DNA of 64,000 nucleotides. It comes from Conservatibacter flavescens. GTDB lineage: Bacteria > Pseudomonadota > Gammaproteobacteria > Enterobacterales > Pasteurellaceae. The position numbers and the translations under genes were made by a program. Numbering within the stretch: the first letter of the stretch is position 1; each line of letters opens with the position of its first letter. Below are positions 1 through 9,564 of the stretch, piece by piece. The stretch lies in NCBI RefSeq assembly GCF_002795425.1, contig NZ_PHHA01000028.1:39671-103670 (forward strand), in the 5' to 3' direction. The notes under the pieces are model-generated. The model had not been told where the DNA came from. It made no database searches and worked only from the letters and a program-made list of their open reading frames with translations.

Positions 1-640
1 TCGCTGTGTAAATGAATATGGTAATGTTGGAATTAACCTTAACCCAGATCCTTCTGGTGGGCATTGGACATCTCCTCCGCTCACCGATCCATACTGGTTT
101 CCTATTTATGAAAAAATGGTGGAATATAACGTACCCGCCATGATTCATGTGAGCACGAGTTGTCATCATTGTTTCCATACGACTGGGGCGCATTATCTTA
201 ATGCCGATACCACCAGTTTTATGCAATGTTTGCAGGGCGATCTATTCAAAATATTCCCAACCTTACGTTTTATTGTTCCCCATGGCGGTGGTGCAGCGCC
301 TTATCACTGGGGGCGTTTTCGTGGTCTTGCCATGATGATGAAAAAACCAACGCTAGAAGAGCATTTATTAAACAACATCTACTTTGATACCTGTGTTTAT
401 CATCAACCCGGTATTGATTTACTCGTCGATGTTATCCCTTACAAAAATATTCTCTTTGCTTCCGAGATGATTGGTGCAGTACGAGATATTGATCCTAACA
501 CCGGATTCTATTTTGATGATACTAAACGTTATATCGAAGCAAGCACATTAACCAAAGAACAAAAATATCACATTTATGAAGGGAATGCCCGTCGCGTTTT
601 CCCACGATTAGATCAACAGCTAAAAGCAAAAGGGTTATAG
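1..640 (+). CDS. ligJ: 4-oxalomesaconate hydratase LigJ, amidohydrolase family (5'-truncated by window edge)
   Basis: The reading frame is open from base 2 and its start lies before the window; 212 residues are visible. Family members are about 340 residues, so roughly the N-terminal third, with the first metal-binding histidines, is missing. The visible part holds MIHVSTS, VPHGGG, PYHWGRFRGL and FASEMIGAVR blocks, which I recognise from Sphingomonas LigJ, a zinc enzyme that hydrates 4-oxalomesaconate to 4-carboxy-4-hydroxy-2-oxoadipate in protocatechuate 4,5-cleavage and gallate catabolism. The stop is 3 bases before the ATG of the LigK aldolase, which uses this product, so they are one operon. 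A broader amidohydrolase role remains possible, but the neighbours make LigJ the best call. Confidence 0.88.
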   Translation, partial: RCVNEYGNVGINLNPDPSGGHWTSPPLTDPYWFPIYEKMVEYNVPAMIHVSTSCHHCFHTTGAHYLNADTTSFMQCLQGDLFKIFPTLRFIVPHGGGAAPYHWGRFRGLAMMMKKPTLEEHLLNNIYFDTCVYHQPGIDLLVDVIPYKNILFASEMIGAVRDIDPNTGFYFDDTKRYIEASTLTKEQKYHIYEGNARRVFPRLDQQLKAKGL

Positions 641-643
641 ATT

Positions 644-1342
644 ATGCATACGTTACAAATCAATCAATTAGGCATTGTAAAACGTCATATCACGCGTGCA
701 CCACAAAGTGCGGTCCAAAAATTAAAAAATTTTGGTGTCGCAACAATCCACGAAGCGATGGGAAGAATGGGGCTTATGCACCCCTATATGCGCCCTATCT
801 ACCCCCATGCAAAATTATGTGGTACGGCAATTACCGCTTTATTACAACCTGGTGATAATTGGATGCTACATGTTGCCGCAGAACAAATTCAGCCAGGCGA
901 CGTTGTGGTTGCAGGCTGCACTTCTGAATGCACAGATGGTTTTTTTGGTGAATTACTAGCCACTTCCTTCCGTAAGCAAGGTTGTCAAGGATTAATCATT
1001 GATGGTGGTGTACGTGATATAGAAGCATTAGAGAATATGCATTTTCCTGTGTTCAGTAAGGCTATCCATGCCAAAGGGACAATCAAAGCGACGGTTGGTT
1101 CGGTGAACGTTCCCATTATCTGCGCTGGTATGGTGGTCTATCCTGGAGATGTTGTCATCGCCGATGCTGATGGCATTGTTGTCGTCCCTGCAGAACAAGC
1201 ACTTGATGTAGCAAATATTGCCGAAAAACGAGAAGCCAATGAAGCCATCAAACGTTCGCAGTTTGAAACAGGGATTTTAGGGCTAGACCTCTATCAAATG
1301 CGTGAAAAATTAGAAAAAGCAGGTCTGAAATATATTGATTAG
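644..1342 (+). CDS. ligK: 4-carboxy-4-hydroxy-2-oxoadipate aldolase (LigK/RraA family)
   Basis: A 232-residue protein of the RraA-like class II aldolase family. The product cleaves 4-carboxy-4-hydroxy-2-oxoadipate to pyruvate and oxaloacetate, and such enzymes usually also decarboxylate oxaloacetate. The family signature is visible: G102-E-L-L, about 20 residues, then DGGVRD (R124-D125) and E127, which bind the divalent metal and substrate; a DGIVVVP block follows near residue 180. It sits 3 bases after ligJ, and its stop overlaps the ribosome binding site of ligI. RraA itself is shorter (about 160 residues) and lies in another context, so the aldolase call is preferred. A forward uptake signal lies inside the gene at 706-714. 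Confidence 0.88.
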   Translation: MHTLQINQLGIVKRHITRAPQSAVQKLKNFGVATIHEAMGRMGLMHPYMRPIYPHAKLCGTAITALLQPGDNWMLHVAAEQIQPGDVVVAGCTSECTDGFFGELLATSFRKQGCQGLIIDGGVRDIEALENMHFPVFSKAIHAKGTIKATVGSVNVPIICAGMVVYPGDVVIADADGIVVVPAEQALDVANIAEKREANEAIKRSQFETGILGLDLYQMREKLEKAGLKYID

Positions 1343-1352
1343 GAGTCATGAT

Positions 1353-2276
1353 ATGAAATTTGAAACTACGCCGGGTTGGCTACCATTTCACCCTACCCCA
1401 TCAAAACCCCAGTTAATTTTACCTAAAGGCGCAGTAGATGCCCACTGTCATGTATTTGGGCCTGGCGATAAATTTCCCTATGCGCCTGAACGAAAATATA
1501 CCCCTTGTGATGCCCCAAAAGAAAAGTTATTTGAATTACGTGATTGGTTAGGCTTTGAAAGAAATGTCATCGTGCAAGCCACCTGCCACGGCACAGATAA
1601 TCGTGCTTTAGTTGATGCTTTAATAAGCTCACAAGGCAAGGCTCGGGGAGTAGCAACAGTCAAGCATGATATTGATGAAACTGAATTATTCGCCTTACAT
1701 CATGCTGGCGTGAGAGGTGTACGATTTAATTTTGTTAAACGCTTAGTGGATTTCACCCCTAAAGAAACCCTCATGAAAATTGCCCATAAAATCGCCCCGT
1801 TAGGTTGGCATATTGTTGTGTATTTTGAATCGGTAGATCTACCTGAATTATGGGATTTCTTTACCCATTTACCCACCATTGTTGTCGTGGATCACATGGG
1901 GCGGCCTGACGTTAGCAAAACCGTTGACAGTCAAGAATTTGCTCTGTTTATGAAGTTAATGCAACAACATACAAATATTTGGTCTAAAGTGTCTTGCCCT
2001 GAACGTCTAAGTAAAACAGGCCCAAAAGCCCTATATGGTGAACAATTTGCTTATACTGATGTCGTTCCATTCGCACAACGTCTTATCCAAGATTTTCCTG
2101 ATCGTGTGTTATTCGGCACAGACTGGCCTCACCCTAATTTAAAAGATCACATGCCTGACGACGGATTACTGGTGGATTATATTGCACAAATTGCCCCTAC
2201 GGAACAAAGCCGTCAACGTTTATTAGTCCATAATCCAATGCGTTTATATTGGCCGGAAGAGCACAAAAAAATTTAA
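1353..2276 (+). CDS. ligI: 2-pyrone-4,6-dicarboxylate hydrolase (LigI-like amidohydrolase)
   Basis: A 307-residue amidohydrolase matching LigI, which hydrolyses 2-pyrone-4,6-dicarboxylate (PDC) to 4-oxalomesaconate, the step before LigJ. The metal-motif positions H31-C-H33 follow the first strand (VDAHCHVFGPG), and FGTDWPHPN near residue 250 supplies the catalytic Asp block; VDHMGRPD is the third family block. The ATG at 1353 is chosen over an upstream in-frame TTG at 1335 because AGGAG stands at 1341-1345, 7 bases before it; the TTG lies inside ligK. Spacing to ligK is 10 bases. With LigJ and LigK it completes PDC to pyruvate plus oxaloacetate; no ring-cleavage dioxygenase is visible here. 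Confidence 0.87.
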   Translation: MKFETTPGWLPFHPTPSKPQLILPKGAVDAHCHVFGPGDKFPYAPERKYTPCDAPKEKLFELRDWLGFERNVIVQATCHGTDNRALVDALISSQGKARGVATVKHDIDETELFALHHAGVRGVRFNFVKRLVDFTPKETLMKIAHKIAPLGWHIVVYFESVDLPELWDFFTHLPTIVVVDHMGRPDVSKTVDSQEFALFMKLMQQHTNIWSKVSCPERLSKTGPKALYGEQFAYTDVVPFAQRLIQDFPDRVLFGTDWPHPNLKDHMPDDGLLVDYIAQIAPTEQSRQRLLVHNPMRLYWPEEHKKI

Positions 2277-2315
2277 AAAACATACCGCACTTTATCGTGT
2301 GGTAAGGAGAATAGC

Positions 2316-3590
2316 ATGGCTAAACAACCTTTTTACAAAGAATTATATTTTCAAGTCTTAATCGGGATTATTTCCGGTATCGCCTTAGGATACTTTTATC
2401 CCGACTTCGCGGTACAACTTAAACCTTTAGGGGATGCTTTTATCAAATTAATTGCCATGATAATCGGCCCCATTATTTTTTGTACCATTGTGACAGGTAT
2501 TGCAGGCATGAAAGATATGAGTGAACTAGGTAAGGTCGGCGGAAAAGCCTTAATTTACTTTTTTATTATGTCTTTTATCGCATTAATTATTGGTTTAATA
2601 TGGGGACACATTATCCAACCTGGCATCGGCTTTAATATTGATCCCGCCGCCTTAGATACCACATCGTTAACCAAATATACCGAGAGTGCAAAAAATGTCA
2701 ATCTCACAGACTTTGTCATGAACATCATTCCTGCGACATTTGTTGGTGCCTTTTCCTCTGGTAACGTACTCGCTATTTTATTAGTGTCTATTTTATTTGG
2801 TTGTTCATTATCTGTATTAGGCGAAAGAGGAAAACCTGTTTATAATTTTATTGAAAGCGCTTCAAAAGTCTTTTTCCATAATGTACACCTAATCTCCAAA
2901 TTATCTTCCATTGGCGCATTTGGCGCGATTACTTACACGATTGGTGCTTACGGTTTAGCCTCTTTAATCCCGCTTATTAAATTTATACTGGGTTTCTATG
3001 CCCTTTTGCTTGCATTCACCCTAGTCATCTACGGCCTCATCGCTAAATTATGTGGTGTCAATTTATTCGCCTATCTCCGCTTTATTAAAGAAGAACTATT
3101 AATTATTCTTGGCACTGGTTCCTCCTCTGTTGTATTACCTCACATCATGGAAAAACTTGAACGTTTGGGCTGCCCAAAATCGGTTATCGCACTCGTGGTT
3201 CCATCAGGTTATTCATTCAATCTTAATGGAACGAATCTATATATGACAATGGCCATTATTTTCATTGCTCAAGCGACAAATACTGACTTGAGTTTAACCA
3301 ACCAAATTATCTTATTAATTGTAGCCATGCTCACTTCAAAAGGTGCAGCTGGCGTAACTGGCGCAGCATTTGTTATGCTAACGAGTACATTAATCGTCTT
3401 ACCGATTGTTCCTGTTGCTGGCATGGTATTAATTTTAGGTATACACCGCTTTGTTGGCACTGGGTTAGCGATTGTCAACTTAATTGGCAATGGGATTGCG
3501 ACTATCGCCATTTCAGCATGGAATGGCAGTTTTGACCAAACTAAAATGCAACATGTTTTTCATGAAACAGAGAGTATCTCAAAAAGTTAA
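2316..3590 (+). CDS. DAACS (DctA/GltP) family sodium/proton:carboxylate symporter, divergent; probable importer for the lig operon
   Basis: A 424-residue integral membrane protein with the DctA fold: hydrophobic helices throughout, an HP1 serine run at S269-S271, a TM7 motif PSGYSFNLNGT (296-306) and an HP2 SKGAAGVTG block (341-349). It diverges at normally conserved charges. Compared from memory with E. coli DctA, the NLDGT aspartate is N304, the SSSE glutamate is a serine, and the SEAR arginine that binds the substrate carboxylate (R397 in GltPh) is L384. The GNG sodium-site block (391-393) is kept. I infer an acid other than C4-dicarboxylates, most simply PDC or a related pathway acid, since it lies 40 bases after ligI. 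A reverse uptake signal sits in the gap (2284-2292). Confidence 0.8.
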   Translation: MAKQPFYKELYFQVLIGIISGIALGYFYPDFAVQLKPLGDAFIKLIAMIIGPIIFCTIVTGIAGMKDMSELGKVGGKALIYFFIMSFIALIIGLIWGHIIQPGIGFNIDPAALDTTSLTKYTESAKNVNLTDFVMNIIPATFVGAFSSGNVLAILLVSILFGCSLSVLGERGKPVYNFIESASKVFFHNVHLISKLSSIGAFGAITYTIGAYGLASLIPLIKFILGFYALLLAFTLVIYGLIAKLCGVNLFAYLRFIKEELLIILGTGSSSVVLPHIMEKLERLGCPKSVIALVVPSGYSFNLNGTNLYMTMAIIFIAQATNTDLSLTNQIILLIVAMLTSKGAAGVTGAAFVMLTSTLIVLPIVPVAGMVLILGIHRFVGTGLAIVNLIGNGIATIAISAWNGSFDQTKMQHVFHETESISKS

Positions 3591-3616
3591 CCAGCTGAAC
3601 TACCCATTAAAAATGA

Positions 3617-3640
3617 GTAAGGACACAATCGTGTCCTTAC
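3617..3640 (-). terminator. Perfect 10-bp stem-loop between converging transporter gene and rlmL
   Basis: GTAAGGACAC and GTGTCCTTAC pair perfectly around an AATC loop. On the minus strand the stem is followed by TCATTTTT, a short U tract, so it suits the end of rlmL; on the plus strand the flank is mixed and termination of the transporter gene would be weaker. It probably serves both genes. Confidence 0.65.
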
Positions 3641-3647
3641 TGCAGCA

Positions 3648-5795
3648 TTATCTCCGTTGTATTATCCAACAATTATGAATCTGTTTATTGCGTTCAAAAT
3701 CTAAAGGTAACGTTTTTTCTGAAATTTCTACCGCACTTAAGCCTAGCGTTTCAAGAGCCGCGAAGTCCATTTTAAACCCACGTTTATTATTAGAAAAAAC
3801 AATAATACCCGCTTCTCTTAATAAACGATCTAACTGGGCAATTAATTTAACATGATCACGTTGTACATCCCAACTCTCTTCCATGCGTTTGGAATTGGAA
3901 AAAGTTGGCGGATCCACAAAAATTAGATCAAATTGTTTATCACAACGGCTTAACCACTGCAAACAATCTGCTTGAATTAATTTATGTTGTTTACCTTGAA
4001 TATCATTTAACAATAAATTTTGTTCTGCCCAATTTAAATAGGTATTGGACATATCCACTGTGGTTGTTGAACGCGCGCCACCTAGTGCAGCATGAACTGT
4101 TGCCGACCCAGTGTAAGCAAACAAATTCAGAAAATCCTTATCCTTTGCCATTTCGCCAATTTTTTTACGTGTTAAACGATGATCTAAAAATAAGCCTGTA
4201 TCCAAATAATCTGTTAAATTTACCCACAATTTCGCGCCATATTCCTGAACATAAAAATATTCGCCATTATGCGCCAATTTTTCATATTGATTACTTCCCT
4301 TTTGCTTTTGGCGCACTTTTAACACTAACTTATTCGTGTCAACGCCAGTAACCGCTAATGTTGCAGTTACTGCATCGAGCAAACGCTGGCGAGCTTTATT
4401 TTCATCAATATTTTTCGGTGCAGCATATTCCTGTACAACAATATGATCACCATAACGATCAACCGCTAAATTATAATCTGGCAAATCCGCATCATATAAA
4501 CGATAAGCATCTAAGCCCTGTTGCTTCGCCCATTTTTCAATTTTTTTGATATTTTTCTGCAATCGATTAGCAAAATCTTGGGCGATCCCACTATTCATTG
4601 CAGAATCAAAATTCGGTAGCCCTTTTTCGCTATTTTGTTGAATAAAAGTGCGGTCTGAAATCTGATAGTTTTTTTGTACACAGTCTAATGGACCATTTTT
4701 GGCTTTGAATTGACGGTGAGAACGTAAACGTAAGCAGTCTAATAATGTTGGTTCTCCACTAAATACCGATACATTCCAATTAGCAAATTCGGTTTTTAAG
4801 CGCTGTCCAAAAACAGAATATAACGCAATAAGCGCCGGCGTTGCACCTAAACGCTCCCCATAAGGAGGGTTACAAATCACCGTACCTTGTTGTTCTGGCG
4901 AAGGATTCTTTAATGCCGCAACATCGGATTGTTTAAATTGAATCAAATGTGCAACACCCGCATTCTGTGCATTTTTTCTTGCTTTCTGTAGCACACGATG
5001 ATCCAAGTCAAAACCATAAAAATGAGGTTGTGGATTATGTTTTAATTGTGCTTCAGCCAAAGCCAATGCTTCTGCTTTAATGTTATTCCAAACTTCCTGA
5101 TTATGTCCTAACCAATGATCAAATCCCCAGTGCATGCGTTGCAATTGCGGCGCAATTCGTGCTTCCATTTGCGCAGCTTCAATCAATAATGTCCCTGAAC
5201 CACACATAGGATCCACCAACGGAGAACCTTTTTGCCAACCAGAACGCAACACGATTGCAGCAGCCAATGTCTCACGTAATGGCGCTTTTCCTGTCTCGCT
5301 TCGATAACCCCGAAAATGTAATGCTTCGCCGCTTAAATCTAAAGAAACGATTAATTCGTCACGATTAAGATAAACATGGATACGAATATCCGGATAATCT
5401 TTATCGACAACAGGTCGCACACGCCCCTGACGTTCAAAATAGTCAACAATGCCATCTTTCACGCGCATTGCGCCAAATTGAGTATGTCGAATTTCCTGAT
5501 TGGTTCCGTTAAAATCCACTAAAAAACGAGACTTTTCATCAAAATGCTGCAACCAAGCATGATTGACAATAGAAGAATACAGATCTAATTCACTATAAAT
5601 TTTGGTTCGAATAAGAGGAAATAACACGCGTGAAGCCAAACGAGACCATAATAATACTCGGTATTGGCTTTCATCATCAGCCTGAAAATGCACTCCGCCT
5701 TGTGCGATCTGGCAATCTGTTGCACCATACTCAATTAATTCATTTTTTAATAATTCTTCAAATCCACGTGCAGTCGTGGCAAATAATGTTTTCAT
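3648..5795 (-). CDS. rlmL: 23S rRNA dual methyltransferase RlmKL (G2445 N2 / G2069 N7)
   Basis: A 715-residue protein (E. coli 702) with two methyltransferase halves. The N-terminal half begins [16 protein letters not shown], carries a THUMP region and the first Rossmann domain with [11 protein letters not shown], the NPPY motif of N2-guanine enzymes. The C-terminal half (RlmK-like) carries [12 protein letters not shown] and [11 protein letters not shown]. It modifies G2445 and G2069 of 23S rRNA in the cytoplasm. The frame stays open 36 codons upstream, but the ATG at 5795 matches the family N-terminus. It follows the AsmA-like gene by 16 bases and ends the udk-dcd-asmA-rlmL run. Uptake signals lie at 3730-3738 (reverse) and 4646-4654 (forward). 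Confidence 0.95.
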   Translation of the reverse strand: MKTLFATTARGFEELLKNELIEYGATDCQIAQGGVHFQADDESQYRVLLWSRLASRVLFPLIRTKIYSELDLYSSIVNHAWLQHFDEKSRFLVDFNGTNQEIRHTQFGAMRVKDGIVDYFERQGRVRPVVDKDYPDIRIHVYLNRDELIVSLDLSGEALHFRGYRSETGKAPLRETLAAAIVLRSGWQKGSPLVDPMCGSGTLLIEAAQMEARIAPQLQRMHWGFDHWLGHNQEVWNNIKAEALALAEAQLKHNPQPHFYGFDLDHRVLQKARKNAQNAGVAHLIQFKQSDVAALKNPSPEQQGTVICNPPYGERLGATPALIALYSVFGQRLKTEFANWNVSVFSGEPTLLDCLRLRSHRQFKAKNGPLDCVQKNYQISDRTFIQQNSEKGLPNFDSAMNSGIAQDFANRLQKNIKKIEKWAKQQGLDAYRLYDADLPDYNLAVDRYGDHIVVQEYAAPKNIDENKARQRLLDAVTATLAVTGVDTNKLVLKVRQKQKGSNQYEKLAHNGEYFYVQEYGAKLWVNLTDYLDTGLFLDHRLTRKKIGEMAKDKDFLNLFAYTGSATVHAALGGARSTTTVDMSNTYLNWAEQNLLLNDIQGKQHKLIQADCLQWLSRCDKQFDLIFVDPPTFSNSKRMEESWDVQRDHVKLIAQLDRLLREAGIIVFSNNKRGFKMDFAALETLGLSAVEISEKTLPLDFERNKQIHNCWIIQRR

Positions 5796-5811
5796 TCGAT
5801 ACTCTTTATTT

Positions 5812-6987
5812 TTAACGTAAATGCTCTTTGAGTAATTCTCGCAAACTACGTTGTAATTTTCGATTAAATTCAACTTTATATTGTCGTGAACGACAATCAC
5901 CAAAAAAACTCACCGGCACTTCTAATTTTGTATTGGCAATATTCGGTAAAAATGTTGTCTTAAAGTCACATTGCTGTGTCGAAAAATCCATTTTTCCCGT
6001 CCCCATTAAATGCAATAATGGCATCGTCATTTCTAATTTTTCTACTTGAAGATGATCATTCTGCCAGATTAACTGTGCCGTCGCTGAATGAAATTCCGTA
6101 TCCAAACTTTTCTCTTTTAATGCCTGTTCGTCATAATTAATCGGGATATATTGCGCAATCATGCTCAATAAATTCATCCCGTTCAATTTACCATTATGTA
6201 CAAGAAAGGCTAATTTTCCGACAGGAAGCTGAGGTTGTTTAAACTGCAATGTTCCCCAAATATCGCCCTTACCACTCATGATAGAATCAATATTAAGTGC
6301 CGCGAATACCGTTGCGATTTCTACGTCTTTCCCGATTATACGATATGAATCATGGGCATAAATATCTAAACTTCCCTGTGCCGAACGAAAAAATACCGTG
6401 TTATTTAAAGTATACTGTAAGCGCACATCATGTAGCTCAGCTTTATTCAACACCATATTCGTCACATGTAGTTGTATAGCATTATTCGCTGACAATAAAA
6501 CGCCATTTCGGATTGCCAATTGAACCGGAAGTTGATTATTAGGAGAACGGAAAGATAAATCCAAATGAAAGGCTTTTTTAAACCAATTATTTTCCGCTAA
6601 ATCAGACACTGAAAGCGCGGTCGGTTCCAAACTAACATTAATGCCTTGAAACTCCGCCAAATCTGACCGCACTTTACTATGCAAAACCGCCTCATGCACT
6701 CGAATAAAGCGCACTACTGGACTGGTTCTAAGCAAAGAGAAAAAACCAAACTCAATATCCGCTTTAGGCGCTGCCACATACCAATCACGCTTTGGCCGAT
6801 ACGTAACATTTTTAAGAGTTAATACCAAAGGGAATAATTGTAGGCGAATATCTTGTGGCTGTATCTCAATATCATGCTGAGCAAATACCGCAACTAGCTG
6901 AGTTTCAAGCCTATTTTTCTGCACAAAAAACACACCAAAGCTAAGTAGCAAAAAAATAGCCAAAACCCCAACGCTTTTTTTCATCAT
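5812..6987 (-). CDS. AsmA-like inner-membrane-anchored envelope protein
   Basis: A 391-residue protein with one N-terminal membrane segment (about residues 5-22) and a long, beta-rich periplasmic part without obvious catalytic residues. The layout and the C-terminal block [20 protein letters not shown] are typical of AsmA/TamB-like proteins, which are linked to outer membrane assembly and phospholipid transport. It is shorter than E. coli AsmA (about 617 residues) and resembles the short AsmA-like proteins of Haemophilus. Its start overlaps the dcd stop (ATGA), so it is translationally coupled to dcd, although no biochemical link is obvious. A specific function cannot be assigned. Confidence 0.75.
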   Translation of the reverse strand: MMKKSVGVLAIFLLLSFGVFFVQKNRLETQLVAVFAQHDIEIQPQDIRLQLFPLVLTLKNVTYRPKRDWYVAAPKADIEFGFFSLLRTSPVVRFIRVHEAVLHSKVRSDLAEFQGINVSLEPTALSVSDLAENNWFKKAFHLDLSFRSPNNQLPVQLAIRNGVLLSANNAIQLHVTNMVLNKAELHDVRLQYTLNNTVFFRSAQGSLDIYAHDSYRIIGKDVEIATVFAALNIDSIMSGKGDIWGTLQFKQPQLPVGKLAFLVHNGKLNGMNLLSMIAQYIPINYDEQALKEKSLDTEFHSATAQLIWQNDHLQVEKLEMTMPLLHLMGTGKMDFSTQQCDFKTTFLPNIANTKLEVPVSFFGDCRSRQYKVEFNRKLQRSLRELLKEHLR

Positions 6988-7571
6988 GATTGATCTTCGT
7001 TAATACGGCTGGCTACAGCGCCTTGCTGGTTTTTATATTTGGCATCCTGACGGCGATTGTATGGTCTCGCCGCTTCACCGCTTAACACTTCAAAACTTAA
7101 CGCCCCAATCACCATATTTGGACGTAGTGCTAAAGGGAGTTTTCCTGAATTATAAAATTCCAACACAATTTTGCCTTCCCAACCTGGATCAATACGATGG
7201 GCGGTCACATGAACCATAAGTCCTAAGCGAGCAAGAGAAGAGCGGCCATCTAACCAACCAATAATATTTGCAGGCAATTTCACGGACTCCAACGTGGTTG
7301 CTAACGCTAGCGCGCCAGGATGTAAGAAAAAAGCTTCATCATCTTGAATTAAAATCTCATCACTCATAACGGATTCAAGCTGTGCGGCTACTTCTTCTTT
7401 TGGCCCACTTAAATCAATATAAGGCGCGGAATGTTCACGAAACACGCGAAAAGAATTTCCTAAACGCACGTCAATTGTCGCGCCATTAATTTTATCATTA
7501 CTTGGGCGTGGTTCGAGGGCAATAATGCCATCATCTAAATAACGTTCTATATCTGTATCACATAATCTCAT
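6984..7571 (-). CDS. dcd: dCTP deaminase
   Basis: A 195-residue protein (E. coli Dcd 193) that deaminates dCTP to dUTP, feeding dTMP synthesis. The trimeric dUTPase-like fold is recognised from [22 protein letters not shown], which carries the catalytic glutamate (E138 in E. coli), and [12 protein letters not shown] with the phosphate-binding Arg-Ser-Ser. The N-terminus [15 protein letters not shown] is characteristic. It lies 9 bases after udk and overlaps the AsmA-like gene by four bases, making a pyrimidine-salvage pair with udk. Confidence 0.96.
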   Translation of the reverse strand: MRLCDTDIERYLDDGIIALEPRPSNDKINGATIDVRLGNSFRVFREHSAPYIDLSGPKEEVAAQLESVMSDEILIQDDEAFFLHPGALALATTLESVKLPANIIGWLDGRSSLARLGLMVHVTAHRIDPGWEGKIVLEFYNSGKLPLALRPNMVIGALSFEVLSGEAARPYNRRQDAKYKNQQGAVASRINEDQS

Positions 7572-7580
7572 GCTATGTTC

Positions 7581-8234
7581 CTATTTTGCTAATAAGTGCA
7601 TAATTTGTGCTTTTAACATATTAATTGCTATGCGGTTTTTCCCGCCTTTAGGAATAATAATATCAGCGTACTGTTTGGAAGGTTCAATAAATTGCAAAAA
7701 CATTGGCCGTACCGTCTTACGATACTGTGCAACCACAGACTCCAATGAACGACCGCGTTCTTGCATATCTCTCTGTAAACGACGGATAAAACAAATGTCT
7801 AATGGTGTATCAACAAAAATAGATACATTCACTATATTGCGGATACGCTCATCTGTTAATAACAAAATGCCTTCTAAAATAATAATTTTCTTTGGTTCAA
7901 AGCGATTCGTTTTTCCCGTTCGAGTATGTTCTACATAACTATATTCCGGAATCTCAACAGGGTGTCCGCATTTTAAGGCGTTTAAATGTTCAATCAATAA
8001 ATCTCTATCCATAGAATTGGGGTGGTCATAATTCGTTTTAACCCGTTCTTCAAAAGCAAGATGAGTTTGGTCTTTATAATAACTGTCTTCGGAAATAATA
8101 CCAATATCTTGATAACCTAGTTCTTCGCGTAGTTCTCGGTCAATGGTCGAAGCAATTAAACTTTTCCCCGAAGCTGAGGCCCCGGCAATAGCAATAATCA
8201 CACAAGAAGAATTTGATGTTACTGAATCTGACAT
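7581..8234 (-). CDS. udk: Uridine kinase (uridine/cytidine kinase)
   Basis: A 217-residue P-loop kinase that phosphorylates uridine and cytidine with ATP or GTP. The Walker A block GASASGKS lies near residue 18, with SEDSYYKD and YDHPNSMD uridine-binding blocks and the lid region [13 protein letters not shown]. The ATG at 8234 is preferred over an in-frame GTG at 8243: AGGTGG precedes the ATG, and the GTG lies within that ribosome binding site. It is the first gene of the udk-dcd-asmA-rlmL run. A 122-codon open frame on the other strand (7570-7938) is its shadow. Confidence 0.95.
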   Translation of the reverse strand: MSDSVTSNSSCVIIAIAGASASGKSLIASTIDRELREELGYQDIGIISEDSYYKDQTHLAFEERVKTNYDHPNSMDRDLLIEHLNALKCGHPVEIPEYSYVEHTRTGKTNRFEPKKIIILEGILLLTDERIRNIVNVSIFVDTPLDICFIRRLQRDMQERGRSLESVVAQYRKTVRPMFLQFIEPSKQYADIIIPKGGKNRIAINMLKAQIMHLLAK

Positions 8235-8308
8235 ATAGTCCACCTATAAATAGATATTTTTAAGGTAAATTATAAAGAAAATTTTGAATTTACGCAGTAA
8301 TAAATACG

Positions 8309-8332
8309 AAAAAAGCCGATATCTCTATCGGC
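8309..8332 (-). terminator. Rho-independent terminator of the porin gene
   Basis: GCCGATA (8315-8321), loop TCTC and TATCGGC (8326-8332) form a perfect stem. On the minus strand a run of six T follows (A run at 8309-8314). It lies about 35 bases after the porin stop. Confidence 0.85.
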
Positions 8333-8367
8333 TTCTTACTATTATTGTTATACGGTATTAACCAAAA

Positions 8368-9408
8368 TTAGAAGAATACGCGTAAACCTACACCAAATGC
8401 GTTATCGCGCTCAGCTGATTGATCATTCTCTTTAGTGCGTGTGTAACCATACTCAACATAAGTTAACACATTTTTGTGTAATCTATAGCCTACACCTGCT
8501 ACGATGGTATTTTTTGTTTCTTTCGTATTGTTAACTAAGTCTTTAGTACGATCGTTTAACCATTGTGTATAAACCGCGATTGGCTCATTAACATGGTATT
8601 TTAAGCTCACGATTAAGTTACGATTCTCTTCAGTTTTCACACCACCCTCTTTAAGTTGGCCTTGACCATATTCTGCACCTAAAGAAGCTGGACCGTAAGT
8701 AAACTTAGTCGCTGCACGCCATTGAACATCAGAACCGAAAGTTTGTGTTGGACGTACGTTACCTGCACCAACATCAGTTTTCACTTTGGTGTAACCTGCT
8801 GCGAAATCAAAAAGGAAATCTTGTGCTAATTCACGAGAGTAGAATAAAGATGCACCATAACCATATTTGGTTTCACCATGTACTAACGCATTTTTATTCG
8901 CTTGGCCGAATACATAATCCGCACCAAAGCTAAAACCTTGCCACTCTGCAGAACGGAATTTAGCAACTTTTTTACCAGAAGTATTTAAGTTGTTATTACC
9001 ATCACCGATAATATGTGCGTTATTTGCTAAATCTACTTCATCACCCGTTGTCGCTTGACGACCGAAAGTCACAGTACCAACATCAGAGTGTGCAAAACCA
9101 GCATAAAGTTTATCAGTGCGTGGATCACCGAATTTATATTTATCTGAGCTACCGTTAACATTATCAAAACGGATCTCAAATCCACCTAATGCTTTGAAGC
9201 CGTCTCCTAAATCTTGGCTTGCTTTAAGGATAAGACGAGATTTGTCATTAAGTAAATCACCACGCTCATCTTTTCCTAATTTACCTAAGAATAAACGTAA
9301 TGAACCGCCTAATTCTACTTTAGTACCGTCAGCTTCATACACGGTTGCTGCGTTTGCTGAAGTTGCCGCTACTGCTGCTACTGCTAATGCTACTAATGTC
9401 TTTTTCAT
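8368..9408 (-). CDS. ompH: General outer-membrane porin, OmpH/OmpP2 family
   Basis: A 346-residue precursor with a clear signal peptide (MKKTLVALAVAAVAATSANA, cleavage after residue 20) and a mature part of alternating beta strands ending in phenylalanine (GVGLRVFF), the outer-membrane C-terminal signature. The opening ATVYEADGTKVELGGSLRL matches OmpH of Pasteurella multocida and P2 of H. influenzae, trimeric diffusion porins and major surface antigens. The gene is monocistronic: it ends at a strong terminator and starts in a 318-base intergenic region with GAGAGGAAA before the ATG. Extracellular loops vary between strains, so the exact ortholog name is less certain than the family. Confidence 0.9.
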   Translation of the reverse strand: MKKTLVALAVAAVAATSANAATVYEADGTKVELGGSLRLFLGKLGKDERGDLLNDKSRLILKASQDLGDGFKALGGFEIRFDNVNGSSDKYKFGDPRTDKLYAGFAHSDVGTVTFGRQATTGDEVDLANNAHIIGDGNNNLNTSGKKVAKFRSAEWQGFSFGADYVFGQANKNALVHGETKYGYGASLFYSRELAQDFLFDFAAGYTKVKTDVGAGNVRPTQTFGSDVQWRAATKFTYGPASLGAEYGQGQLKEGGVKTEENRNLIVSLKYHVNEPIAVYTQWLNDRTKDLVNNTKETKNTIVAGVGYRLHKNVLTYVEYGYTRTKENDQSAERDNAFGVGLRVFF

Positions 9409-9453
9409 GATAATTTCCTCTCATGATGAAATAGTTATAATTAAATTAATTTA

Positions 9454-9482
9454 ATTGAACTTTTCTCTAGAAGAGATGTCAA
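9454..9482 (-). promoter_or_regulatory. Candidate sigma-70 promoter of the porin gene
   Basis: Read on the minus strand, TTGACA (9477-9482) is separated by 17 bases from TTCAAT (9454-9459), giving a leader of roughly 40 bases before the porin ATG. The -35 is perfect and the -10 is weak (4 of 6). A(T)-rich sequence around it offers other possible -10 boxes. Confidence 0.4.
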
Positions 9483-9550
9483 TCGAGGGGAATAATGGCA
9501 GATGTATTGTCTAGTGTCAATAGAAAATCACCTGACTACACCATTTTTTG

Positions 9551-9564
9551 TTGATCATGATCAG
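9551..9564. promoter_or_regulatory. Near-consensus FNR/CRP-type dyad in the porin-priC intergenic region
   Basis: TTGAT-CATG-ATCAG matches the FNR consensus TTGATnnnnATCAA at 9 of 10 positions. It lies in the 318-base divergent region, about 110 bases before the predicted porin transcription start and 163 bases before priC. The rest of the region (9483-9726) contains no open frame or repeat that I can support. Confidence 0.35.

Noticed and set aside
3905..4549. Open frames of 148 and 63 codons on the plus strand
   Set aside because: Antisense to rlmL, with no recognisable domain and no ribosome binding site; shadows of a well-conserved gene.
7570..7938. 122-codon open frame on the plus strand
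   Set aside because: Lies wholly opposite udk; low-complexity shadow with no family resemblance.
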